DNA of 64,000 nt from JBLRWS01 sp047921075. Its GTDB lineage: Bacteria; Bacteroidota; Rhodothermia; Balneolales; Balneolaceae. The first letter of the stretch is position 1; the number at the start of each line of letters is the position of its first letter. The translations under genes and the position numbers were made by a program. Below, piece by piece: positions 7,881-16,013 of the stretch. The stretch is taken from NCBI GenBank assembly GCA_047921075.1, contig JBLRWS010000005.1:8950-72949 (forward strand), written 5' to 3'. The notes below the pieces were generated by a model that saw only the letters and a program-made list of their open reading frames with translations, ran no database searches and was not told the origin of the DNA.

Positions 7881-8747
7881 TCAGAGCGCTTTCTCAAGCT
7901 TCTCGTAATCGTATCCTTCCGCCTTGCTCATAGCTTGTGCAGCCAGTGTTAGCAGAATACCGTATACCACCTTCGAGCCTACATCAGCAATCGTGTAGGT
8001 CATGTGGCGGGCAACCACAGCGGTTTCACTCATGGCCGGTTCCAGCGAAAAGCTGAACAGGTAGGGCATGAGGTAGGCACCAGGGTAAAGCATCCAAGTG
8101 AAAAGGAAAAGCGTCCAAATGGAGCCAAGATATTTCTGAGCTTCAGCCGGTGCACCCTCTTTTCCTTCGTTAATCACACGCTTCATCAGAACAAGAATGT
8201 GAAAGAATGCGAGGGTGGAGATGGTACCCCAGATAAAGAAAAGGGTGGGATTGGTTACTTCGTAATATTGCCCCGCATATCCGGTAAGGATCATTACCGT
8301 TCCGGAAAACCAGAACTGATTCCGAACCGAGCTGAAATCGCTTTTGGTAAGTGTTACAACAAAAAGAATCTGAAAAAGCAGCATCGGTACATCAATCAGC
8401 CAGTTCAGATAACGATACCCATTATTGAACAGGTCACTCCCTTCTCCCAGAACATATCGGGCTGTATCTGTATCGTATACAAGTGCGCCGGTCCAGTTTT
8501 GCTGCTGAACATAGAGCAGCAAAAATGCAGATACCATAACCACACCCGAAAGTACCGACGAGATCCGGTATTTGGGTGCTACCGTTTTGATGGTGAGAAC
8601 AAAATAGAGAAGTCCCGCTGCCATACACGCATACCCGAGCGTTAATACATGCGACGAGAGCTGATAGGCCATTTCAGTATACCCGGTAAATTCGGCGACG
8701 TAATTCTCAAACGTCGCGTTACCGAGCATGTCCATAATCGCTTCCAT
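7881..8747 (-). CDS. Light-driven sodium-pumping rhodopsin (NDQ type)
   Basis: Seven-helix microbial rhodopsin, 288 residues. Helix C reads RYLNWLIDVPMLLFQ with Asn115, Asp119 and Gln126, the NDQ triplet that in Krokinobacter KR2 defines light-driven Na+ pumps; proton pumps have Asp-Thr-Glu here. The retinal Schiff-base Lys259 lies in IADVGSKVVYG, with the counter-region Asp255. Asp105 and Arg112 match other functional KR2 positions. The sequence is close to KR2 along most of its length, including NQFWFSGTVMILTGY and VINEGKEG. The gene is alone, with its own terminator; no retinal (blh) or carotenoid genes are in the window, so the chromophore pathway must be elsewhere. The expected role is outward Na+ transport using light. 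Confidence 0.95.
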   Translation of the reverse strand: MEAIMDMLGNATFENYVAEFTGYTEMAYQLSSHVLTLGYACMAAGLLYFVLTIKTVAPKYRISSVLSGVVMVSAFLLLYVQQQNWTGALVYDTDTARYVLGEGSDLFNNGYRYLNWLIDVPMLLFQILFVVTLTKSDFSSVRNQFWFSGTVMILTGYAGQYYEVTNPTLFFIWGTISTLAFFHILVLMKRVINEGKEGAPAEAQKYLGSIWTLFLFTWMLYPGAYLMPYLFSFSLEPAMSETAVVARHMTYTIADVGSKVVYGILLTLAAQAMSKAEGYDYEKLEKAL

Positions 8748-8984
8748 AGTAGTTGATTTAATTGAGGTTACAAGCTTAAAGCTCGACCTCGTAACGCTAC
8801 CGTAAAATCAACCGTTCATTTATTTTAAAAATTTCTGAAAGTAATGAAAGAAGAGGTTTTTGGGAAGGATGTGACAGGTATACAATCTTCTATCAAATCC
8901 CGGATGTTGATCGTTCACATTTTCGTTACATTTAAACCCCGGTTTATCGTGTTGAACCGAAACCATTTAGTGTAACCTTTTGCC

Positions 8985-10967
8985 GTGCTTGGAGATCAGA
9001 AAAAAGAAGAAATTCGAGACGCTGCCGATATTGTGGAAGTGGTGGGAGACTACGTCCGCCTGAAGCGGTCGGGTAGCGGATTTACAGGCCTTTGTCCGTT
9101 CCATGACGAAAAAACACCCTCTTTTCATGTGAATCCGTCCATGGGGATTTACAAATGTTTTGGATGCGGGGAGAGCGGAGATGTCTACTCGTTTGTGATG
9201 GCGATGGAAGGTGTAAGCTTTCCGGAGGCGTTGCGCTCCCTGGCCGAACGGTACGGCATCTCGTTGCCGGAGTATGACCAGCCCCAGGATAGGGAAGAGC
9301 AGCACGAGCGTGAAGGCATCATGCACGCGCTGCGCTTTGCAGGCCTTTTCTTTTACCGCATGCTGAATGAGCTGGAGGAAGCGGAACCGGCAAGGGCCTA
9401 TCTGGAAAAGCGGGGATATAAGCGTGATACCATTCGAACCTACGGACTGGGATATGCACCCGGTTCCGGGTCTGCACTGCTCAAAGCGGCGCAGCAGGAG
9501 GGGATAGAAGAGCAGTATCTGCTACAGGCCGATCTGGTAAAACCGAGCACCCGAGGCGACGGAACCTACGACACGTTCCGGGAACGGCTGATGTTTCCCA
9601 TCTTTAACCCCTCCGGAAAAGTGATCGCTTTTGCCGGACGAATTTTAGATGACTCCAAAAAAACAGCCAAATATGTCAATTCGGCTCAAACATCGGTCTA
9701 TAACAAGAGCGAGGTGGTGTACGGGGTAAACTTTGCGAAAAACGAGATTCGAAAGCGGGAAGAGGCCATTCTGGTGGAAGGGTATACCGATGTGATTACG
9801 ATGCACAAACACGGTATCGAAAATGTAGTCGCTTCCAGCGGAACATCGCTCACCGAGGCCCAAATTCGTCTGTTGATGCGGTACGGCAAACGGCTGGTGA
9901 TGATTTATGATGCCGATGATGCCGGCCAGACGGCTATGGACCGGGGTTTGAACATCGCCCTTTCGCAGGGAATGGATGTGCAGCTTCTTCAGCTGCCCGA
10001 CCGGGAAGACCCCGATTCGTTTGTGAAACAGTTTGGGGCGGAGTCGTTTCTGGATTTAAAAAAAGAGAAGGCGCACGATTTTATCACCTATCTGATTCAG
10101 AAAGCGGAAGCGCAACAGAAAATGAACAATCCGGCCGAACGGGCCGAGCTGATCAACTCCATCCTGAAGCGGATTGCACTCATTCCGGACGAAATTCAGC
10201 GGCAGGTGTTTGTGCAGCACCTGCATCAGCTCACGCAGGCGTACCGCAAAGGGAGCGACCGTGAACTGTTCCAACAGCTCGAAAAGGAGGTGGCCGAACA
10301 GGCACGCAGCTCGCAGCGCCGCAGCCGGCGCGAACACGCGCAAACCCGGCGGGCCGAACCGCAAGAAGCCCCGCCGAGACACCCATCTCCACAGCCGGTT
10401 CATCGAAAAAAAATCCCCAATTACGAGAAGGAGGTCATCCGGCTGATGCTGCAATACGGCGAGCCGATGCGAAAATTTGTAGGGCACAACATTTCGGACG
10501 ACCATTTTGAAAGTGAAGAGATGCGCCTTTTTTATCAGGATATCATACAACGCCATGTGGATGGGGAGGAGGTTTCGCCCGAGCATTACGCCCATCGCGA
10601 AAAACCGTTCCCCTCTCTGCTGGGTGATGTGCTGTTGGAACGGAATGCGCTGGATGAGTCCTCTAAAGCCGCCCGTAATAGCGATATTCGCAAAGACCGC
10701 AACCCTTACAAAACCGCCAAATCGTGTTTGAAGCCGCTGCGTAGAACGTTTTTGGAGCGCAAACGGCTCGATCTGTCCGGTCAGATCAAACAGGCAGACG
10801 GCGAAGAGAAAGAGAGGCTGAATAAATTGATGGTGAAGCTGCAACGGGAAATAACACGAATTCAAAAGCTGTCTGCTGATGAGCTGTTCGACGACCCGGA
10901 ATTTCTCCAAAAGGGATCGTCCGGCCAACCCGGGGGCTTCTCTTACACCATGAAAGATAAATCGTAA
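8985..10967 (+). CDS. dnaG: DNA primase
   Basis: Synthesises RNA primers at the replication fork. It starts at GTG 8985, giving the usual N-terminus with IRDAADIVEVVGDYV. The CHC2 zinc finger has Cys37, His40, Cys58 and Cys61. The RNA-polymerase-like core and the Toprim fold follow, with catalytic Glu in LVEGYTD (about residue 264) and the DxD region MIYDADDAG (about 305). After a basic, low-complexity linker (about residues 445-480, many Arg and Ala) comes a C-terminal helical domain (about 490-640), probably the helicase-binding part. Length 660 is slightly longer than E. coli DnaG. The next gene starts 7 bp after the stop. Confidence 0.97.
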   Translation: MLGDQKKEEIRDAADIVEVVGDYVRLKRSGSGFTGLCPFHDEKTPSFHVNPSMGIYKCFGCGESGDVYSFVMAMEGVSFPEALRSLAERYGISLPEYDQPQDREEQHEREGIMHALRFAGLFFYRMLNELEEAEPARAYLEKRGYKRDTIRTYGLGYAPGSGSALLKAAQQEGIEEQYLLQADLVKPSTRGDGTYDTFRERLMFPIFNPSGKVIAFAGRILDDSKKTAKYVNSAQTSVYNKSEVVYGVNFAKNEIRKREEAILVEGYTDVITMHKHGIENVVASSGTSLTEAQIRLLMRYGKRLVMIYDADDAGQTAMDRGLNIALSQGMDVQLLQLPDREDPDSFVKQFGAESFLDLKKEKAHDFITYLIQKAEAQQKMNNPAERAELINSILKRIALIPDEIQRQVFVQHLHQLTQAYRKGSDRELFQQLEKEVAEQARSSQRRSRREHAQTRRAEPQEAPPRHPSPQPVHRKKIPNYEKEVIRLMLQYGEPMRKFVGHNISDDHFESEEMRLFYQDIIQRHVDGEEVSPEHYAHREKPFPSLLGDVLLERNALDESSKAARNSDIRKDRNPYKTAKSCLKPLRRTFLERKRLDLSGQIKQADGEEKERLNKLMVKLQREITRIQKLSADELFDDPEFLQKGSSGQPGGFSYTMKDKS

Positions 10968-10974
10968 CCGATCG

Positions 10975-11802
10975 ATGCAATCAGAAAAACAACGTGATCT
11001 GGATGTTGCCCTGAAGGCGGCCCGGAATGGGGTAGAGGTAATCAAATCCTTCGAAACCGTTGATTTGAACACCCGAAAAAAAGGACGGAACGATCTGATT
11101 ACCGATGCGGATATTGCCACGGAAAAGGCGGTTCTGAAAACCATTTGCGACGTCTTCCCCGATGATGAGGTGTTGGCAGAGGAGTCTGCCTCGCACGAGT
11201 CCCTTTCTGCCCGCCGAACCTGGATTGTAGACCCGATTGACGGCACCACCAATTTTGCGCACCGCTTTCCCATCTACTGTGTATCGATTGCCCTCTGGGA
11301 AAACCGAAAGCCTCGCGTTGCGGTGGTGATTGAGGTGAACCGGGACGAAGAGTTTACCGCTGTTGCAGGAGAGGGAGCGTGGCTGAACGGCCAGCCTATT
11401 TCCGTAGCCGACACCGCGCACCATCGCGATGGATTTGTGGCTACCGGATTTCCCTATAACGACCTTTCACTGGTGGAGCCCTATTTGAAACTCTTTCGCA
11501 TTCTGATGGAAGAGTTGCAGGGTTTGCGGCGCCCCGGTGCGGCGAGTTACGACCTCTGCTGCGTGGCCTGTGGACGCTTTGACGGATTTTACGAATACTC
11601 GCTCCATGCGTGGGATGTGGCCGCAGCCGCCTTGATTATTCAGGAAGCCGGTGGCGTGGTTACCGATTGGGAGGGAGGTGAGAACTGGCTGTTTGGCCAG
11701 CGTCTGGTAGCGGGTAACCGCACGATTCATCGCTATTTGCTCGATCAGATACAGGCGGTGATTCCGGCTGCACAGCGCAAGTCGCTTGAGCAGCAATCGT
11801 GA
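10975..11802 (+). CDS. Inositol-1-monophosphatase family protein (SuhB-like)
   Basis: Mg2+-dependent phosphatase of the inositol monophosphatase family, acting on inositol phosphate or a related sugar phosphate. Metal-site motifs are complete: Glu70 in DEVLAEES, WIVDPIDGTTNF with Asp86 and Asp89, and HAWDVAAAALIIQEAGG with Asp214. The length of 275 is typical. It begins 7 bp after dnaG and is probably co-transcribed with it. The exact substrate is not shown by the sequence; bacterial members may also act in rRNA transcription antitermination (known for E. coli SuhB only). Confidence 0.93.
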   Translation: MQSEKQRDLDVALKAARNGVEVIKSFETVDLNTRKKGRNDLITDADIATEKAVLKTICDVFPDDEVLAEESASHESLSARRTWIVDPIDGTTNFAHRFPIYCVSIALWENRKPRVAVVIEVNRDEEFTAVAGEGAWLNGQPISVADTAHHRDGFVATGFPYNDLSLVEPYLKLFRILMEELQGLRRPGAASYDLCCVACGRFDGFYEYSLHAWDVAAAALIIQEAGGVVTDWEGGENWLFGQRLVAGNRTIHRYLLDQIQAVIPAAQRKSLEQQS

Positions 11803-11912
11803 TAATGAGAAGCGTGGGGATAGGGGTAAAACAGAGCCGGCTTTGAAGCTTCGGCTATGAATAAAAGATTCGCACCTTTCCCTGAAGAGGTGAAACCCGA
11901 TGCATCGAAAAT

Positions 11913-11946
11913 AAAAAAGGCGCATCTCGACAGAGACACGCCTTTT
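11913..11946 (-). terminator. Terminator of the 11967-12392 gene
   Basis: Hairpin GGCGcaTCTC-gaca-GAGAcaCGCC with A run on the left (11913-11918) and T run on the right. It lies between converging genes, so it may also stop transcription from the dnaG side. Confidence 0.75.
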
Positions 11947-11966
11947 GGTTTGAGAACGAGTTGGGA

Positions 11967-12392
11967 CTACTCGCTTTGTTCGGAGAACATCTCTTTATTG
12001 ATGAGGAAAATAAACGGGATACCGAACAGCAGGTGGCGTACCAGCGAGCCAATAGCCATGTCCACACCCATATTTAGTCCTGCCACTCCGGCACCGAGCA
12101 GCGGAAACATGAAGAACCACACCAAGGCTACGGTTTCAGCCGCCATAAAGACAAACGGCCGTATCCAGGTTGGCCCAAAAAGCGATGGTGCAATTCCGGC
12201 ATAAAGAATGGCCAGTAAAATACCGTTGCTATAGTGGCCAAATACCCCGTAGGCGAGGCCAAGGCCGGTTTGTTCACCCAGAAGGGCGGGGATGTCCCAC
12301 CAGCCGGAGCCGGTTACGAGTCCAAAAAGATCGAAGATTATGGTACCGGCAATACCGGCAAGAATGGCGTTTTTCCAGTTGATTGTATGCAT
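11967..12392 (-). CDS. Small integral membrane protein, unknown
   Basis: Protein of 141 residues with about four hydrophobic segments (residues about 8-27, 53-70, 80-100, 115-132) and Gly-rich turns such as LVTGSGWWDIPALLGEQTG. It resembles small uncharacterised four-helix membrane proteins of Bacteroidota, but I cannot name a family with confidence. It follows the AhpD-like gene by 12 bp on the same strand, so the two are likely co-transcribed. No catalytic motif is visible. Confidence 0.7.
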   Translation of the reverse strand: MHTINWKNAILAGIAGTIIFDLFGLVTGSGWWDIPALLGEQTGLGLAYGVFGHYSNGILLAILYAGIAPSLFGPTWIRPFVFMAAETVALVWFFMFPLLGAGVAGLNMGVDMAIGSLVRHLLFGIPFIFLINKEMFSEQSE

Positions 12393-12404
12393 AGCAAGTC
12401 TCCG

Positions 12405-12953
12405 TTAAGCGGTTTTTGGTTGAAGTTCGGGAGCTTCCGGAAAATCGATCGGAATGTCCGTAATGTTGTGGAGGTAATTGGTGATGGTTTTTTCGCCCAC
12501 ATTGATAATGGTATCAATCAGGTTTTCTTTGGTATAGCCGGCATCAAAGAACGCCTTCAGTAGATCATCGCTGATCTTTCCTCGGTTTTCCGAGATGGCG
12601 CGTGCCAGTTGTGCAAGAGCGTTCAGCTTATCGTCGAAGGACGCCTTACCCTCACGCAATTCAAGGATTTCTTCCTCGCTAAAGCCGTTCATTTCGGCCA
12701 GTTTGGTATGGGCTGCCTGGCAATAGGTGCACCCGTTTACCTGACTGACAGCCAGATTCACCACCTCTTTTTCCCGGTTGTTGAGAGATGTTTTGCCATT
12801 GGCAAAACTCATATACCGGCCCAATCCGGCATCAGAATAGGCGTAGGTAGCATAAATGTTCGGGACAAAACCGAGTTTCGACTCAAGTTGATCGAAAATC
12901 TCTTTGTTTTGATCGGTCACGTCGTCGCGTGTCGGTACATCAAATGGTCTCAT
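12405..12953 (-). CDS. AhpD-like / carboxymuconolactone decarboxylase family protein
   Basis: Member of the AhpD/CMD helical family, often a thiol peroxidase-type reductant. The redox motif is intact: Cys75 and Cys78 in VNGCTYCQAAH with His82, preceded by REKEVVNLAV with conserved Glu residues (61, 63). The length of 182 fits the peroxidase-related subgroup. It lies in a minus-strand series after an AraC-type regulator and before a small membrane protein. An oxidative-stress role is inferred; the actual substrate is unknown. Confidence 0.88.
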   Translation of the reverse strand: MRPFDVPTRDDVTDQNKEIFDQLESKLGFVPNIYATYAYSDAGLGRYMSFANGKTSLNNREKEVVNLAVSQVNGCTYCQAAHTKLAEMNGFSEEEILELREGKASFDDKLNALAQLARAISENRGKISDDLLKAFFDAGYTKENLIDTIINVGEKTITNYLHNITDIPIDFPEAPELQPKTA

Positions 12954-13057
12954 GGGTTGATTGATTTGGTTTCGTTTTCTGTTGCCATCAAACTAAACGA
13001 TACCGCTCCATCAACCAATGGCAGATAGTCACCTTCTATTGTTAAAAGTTCCCGATA

Positions 13058-13891
13058 TCAGGAAAGATGAGTCTCTTTAAAGGTGGTGGTGGTCATACCG
13101 GTCTCTTTCTTGAAGAGCTTGCTGAATTGAGCGGGATCGGTATAGCCAAGTTCCAGCCCAATCTCTTTTACAGCTTTATCGGTGTAGAGAAGCAGGCGTT
13201 TCGCCTCGGTAATCACCCGCTGATGAATAACCTCAAGAGGAGACTGATCGGCATTTTTGCTAAAGATATTGGCCACCGTCTTCGGCGATTTGTTGAGCAT
13301 TTTGGCGTACTCCGACACACTCTTTACTTCTCTGAAATGTTCTTCTACAAGAAGATTAAATGATCGGATTAGGTCGATGTCTCCCTGTCGGTTATGATGG
13401 CCAAGAAGTTGTTCTTTGGCAATGCGGGTACAGAGTATAATGAACCGTTTTAACAGAATCCGAAGCATCTCTTCTTGGCTGTTATCGTTCACATCAAACT
13501 CTTCGGTAAGGTAGTGATACGCAGTGTTCAGCCGGTCGCGCAACTCTTCGTCCAGTTCCAGAATGGGTACATTTTTCGAACCGAAAAAAAGCAGTCCATT
13601 ACACGAGACTTCACTGTCGTTGGTGTGAATACAGTAGAATTCACGGTTAAAAATGAGGGTTCGAAGCGGACATTCTTTCTTGTCAATTTGTACCTGATGC
13701 AGATAGGTTGCGCATACCAGTTGGTTCGGATTCAGGACCGTCTCTTCCAGGTCAATCTGTAGTTGAACAGGTTGTTCGGTATGGTTCCATAAAAAGAGGA
13801 GGTACTCGCCATCGTCCACAAAGTTGTTGCAAAAATGGTCCGCCACCAGAAAATGTGCGCCAATCGACCGGTTTTTGAATTCTTTGCGCAT
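13058..13891 (-). CDS. AraC-family transcriptional regulator
   Basis: The C-terminal part (about residues 175-275) carries the double helix-turn-helix of AraC regulators, with KSVSEYAKMLNKSPKTVANI for the first HTH and EIGLELGYTDPAQFSKLFKK plus ETGMTTTTFK for the second. The N-terminal 160 residues would be a cupin-like sensor domain; it has two Cys and several His residues but no clear ligand signature. The gene sits between bshB1 (9 bp upstream) and the AhpD-like gene (about 100 bp downstream), so it may control the latter in response to a redox or small-molecule signal (inference). Confidence 0.9.
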   Translation of the reverse strand: MRKEFKNRSIGAHFLVADHFCNNFVDDGEYLLFLWNHTEQPVQLQIDLEETVLNPNQLVCATYLHQVQIDKKECPLRTLIFNREFYCIHTNDSEVSCNGLLFFGSKNVPILELDEELRDRLNTAYHYLTEEFDVNDNSQEEMLRILLKRFIILCTRIAKEQLLGHHNRQGDIDLIRSFNLLVEEHFREVKSVSEYAKMLNKSPKTVANIFSKNADQSPLEVIHQRVITEAKRLLLYTDKAVKEIGLELGYTDPAQFSKLFKKETGMTTTTFKETHLS

Positions 13892-13900
13892 ACCGCCGGC

Positions 13901-14641
13901 TTATCGCTTGGGTGATGTGGATAAAAAGAGGTCCAATGACGTAAGGGAAATCGGTTTTTGAGCGGCCAGGAATCCCTCGCCGTAGGCAAAACCCGCCCGA
14001 TGGCCAAGCAAACGTGCCCGTGCACGCAGCGCTTCAAAAAACGCGATGCCCGAGACGTACGTTTCCGGCTCCCGCCCGGGGTCCGATACATTAAATTGCG
14101 ACGAAAACGCCTTGATCGCCTCTTCTTTCAGGTCGATCGAATGGGTTATATCGAACACAAAATCGGGCTCGAACGGTGTATCCTGCATGTAGTGTAGGAT
14201 GTGGTGCGGCCGATGCGGCTCTTGCGGTTTGCCATCGTCACCAATGGTCTCAATTTTGGCCAGTCCGGCATAGAAAATGGCATCTTTCAGCAGAGCAGCA
14301 GCGTGGCCGTGATCGGGATGGCGGTCGGCCGGTGCCGGCAGGATGCAGACATGCGGACGATAGTGACGTACTTTCTGGATGATCGGAAGATGGTGATCGC
14401 GTGTGTTCGTGAGCAGGGTGTCGGGTAATCCAAGATTATCGCGGGCCGTAAGCCCGAGAATCGCCGCTGCATCAGCCGCCTCTTTCATACGCAGTTCTGC
14501 GCTGCCGCGGGTTCCCATTTCACCCCGGGTCAAATCTACCACTACTACCGATTTTCCCTGCTGTACGGATGCGGCGAGAGTGCCGGCGCAGCCAAGTTCT
14601 GTATCGTCAGGGTGAGCGCCAAATGCGAGAATATCTGTCAT
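13901..14641 (-). CDS. bshB1: Bacillithiol biosynthesis deacetylase BshB1
   Basis: Zinc-dependent LmbE-type deacetylase that would convert N-acetylglucosaminyl-malate to glucosaminyl-malate in bacillithiol synthesis. The zinc and catalytic motifs are GAHPDD (His10, Asp12, Asp13) and RHPDHGHA (His108, His111). LTRGEMGTRGS and GYRAGxAYGEGF-type C-terminal sequence (seen as HRAGFAYGEGF) are typical of BshB1 rather than other LmbE proteins. The 246-residue length is normal. Bacillithiol is the low-molecular-weight thiol of many Bacteroidota and Firmicutes, and the AhpD-like gene next to it fits a thiol-redox context. Confidence 0.93.
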   Translation of the reverse strand: MTDILAFGAHPDDTELGCAGTLAASVQQGKSVVVVDLTRGEMGTRGSAELRMKEAADAAAILGLTARDNLGLPDTLLTNTRDHHLPIIQKVRHYRPHVCILPAPADRHPDHGHAAALLKDAIFYAGLAKIETIGDDGKPQEPHRPHHILHYMQDTPFEPDFVFDITHSIDLKEEAIKAFSSQFNVSDPGREPETYVSGIAFFEALRARARLLGHRAGFAYGEGFLAAQKPISLTSLDLFLSTSPKR

Positions 14642-14782
14642 CTTTCAAAAAATTTATGATTCCTGCAACGAATCGGTTCGTTCTACGTAATGCATGTTCA
14701 CAATGATAACATTGGATAGCTCCGATGCCGATTGGATACCAATAGTCGCTGTTTGAGCCTAAAATAGAAAGAATCTCACCAT

Positions 14783-16012
14783 ATGCGTCAACTTTTTATC
14801 AGCATTTCCGAAGGGGTTAAAATTGCCTTCTCTGCCATATGGGCAAATAAAACCCGCGCTGCACTTACCACAACCTGCATCATGATTGGTATTGTGTCTG
14901 TGACGGCGATGAGTACGATTTCGGATGGATTGGACCGTTCGTTTGAAGATAGCATGGAGTCGCTGGGCCGGAATGTGGTCTACATCGAAAAGTGGCCGTG
15001 GGGCTTTGGCGGCGAGTATAAGTGGTGGGAGTATCGCAACCGGCGCGAGATGCAGGTAAGCTATGTAGAGGATCTTCGCAGGCTTGCACCGAGTGCCACC
15101 GCGGTATCGGCATCGGTGAGCCGCAGTACAAATGTCCGTTTTGGTGAGCGGATGATTGAGAGCACCCGGCTGGTGGGCGGAACAGAAGACTATTTTATGA
15201 CCGCAGGCTTGAATATTGCCGACGGACGCCCATTTACAGATGCCGACGTTCAGCGGGCAGCCAACGTGGTGGTGCTCGGCAGCGGTGTTGCCGAGTCGCT
15301 CTTTGCGGATGCCGATCCGCTGCTCAAAGAAGTGCGCCTTGGCGGTCAGCGATTTTTGGTGATCGGTATTTTAGAGGCATCGGGTAATTTTCTGGGAATG
15401 GACAACGACAATCGAATGATTATCCCCATCTCCACCTACGGAACGATGTACGGCTTGCGCTTTGGGATAGAGCTGGCCGTGCAATTTGCCGATGATGAGG
15501 CCACGGTGGATGGAGAGTATGAAGTCATTGGGGCTATGCGGCAAATTCGTCAGCTCGATCCGCTGGATGATGAAGACTTTGCCATAAACAAGGCCGCGCT
15601 TTTCGAACAGGAGTTTTCGAATATGAAAACGATCATCCATATGATCGGCTACTTTCTTACCGGCCTGGCACTGCTGGTGGGAGGCATCGGGGTTATGAAC
15701 ATCATGTTTGTATCGGTAAAAGAGCGCACCAAAGAGATTGGCATCCGAAAAGCGGTTGGAGCCAAACAGTGGGAGATTCGGCTTCAATTTTTGATGGAGG
15801 CCATTGTTATCTGTTTATTAGGTGGTTTGATCGGCGTTTTACTCTCGGTCGGCATCACACTGCTGCTTAATCAGATTTTTGTGGCTCACATGGATTGGGT
15901 CACCGTACTTCACGCGCTCATCATCTGTTCCGGCGTGGGCATTTTGTTTGGGTTTCTTCCATCCAATAAGGCGTCGAAAGCCGATCCCATCGAATCTCTT
16001 AGATACGAATAA
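14783..16012 (+). CDS. MacB/FtsX-type ABC permease (first of a pair)
   Basis: Permease of 409 residues with the MacB layout: helix at residues about 20-43, large periplasmic domain, and three C-terminal helices with GIGVMNIMFVSVKERTKE followed by IGIRKAVGAK. It ends with PIESLRYE, matching its neighbour. It shares order and size with the next gene (1 bp gap), so the two probably form a heterodimer. No ATPase gene is in this operon. The start ATG at 14783 follows a divergent promoter region shared with bshB1. Confidence 0.88.
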   Translation: MRQLFISISEGVKIAFSAIWANKTRAALTTTCIMIGIVSVTAMSTISDGLDRSFEDSMESLGRNVVYIEKWPWGFGGEYKWWEYRNRREMQVSYVEDLRRLAPSATAVSASVSRSTNVRFGERMIESTRLVGGTEDYFMTAGLNIADGRPFTDADVQRAANVVVLGSGVAESLFADADPLLKEVRLGGQRFLVIGILEASGNFLGMDNDNRMIIPISTYGTMYGLRFGIELAVQFADDEATVDGEYEVIGAMRQIRQLDPLDDEDFAINKAALFEQEFSNMKTIIHMIGYFLTGLALLVGGIGVMNIMFVSVKERTKEIGIRKAVGAKQWEIRLQFLMEAIVICLLGGLIGVLLSVGITLLLNQIFVAHMDWVTVLHALIICSGVGILFGFLPSNKASKADPIESLRYE

Positions 16013-16013
16013 C

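Noticed and set aside
10315..10400. Arg/Ala-rich repeat in DnaG as an inserted element
   Set aside because: It fits the flexible linker before the helicase-binding domain and shows no repeat structure of its own.
15879..16013. Longer start for the second permease at ATG 15879
   Set aside because: It lies inside the first permease gene and reads an unrelated N-terminus; 16014 gives the typical MacB beginning.
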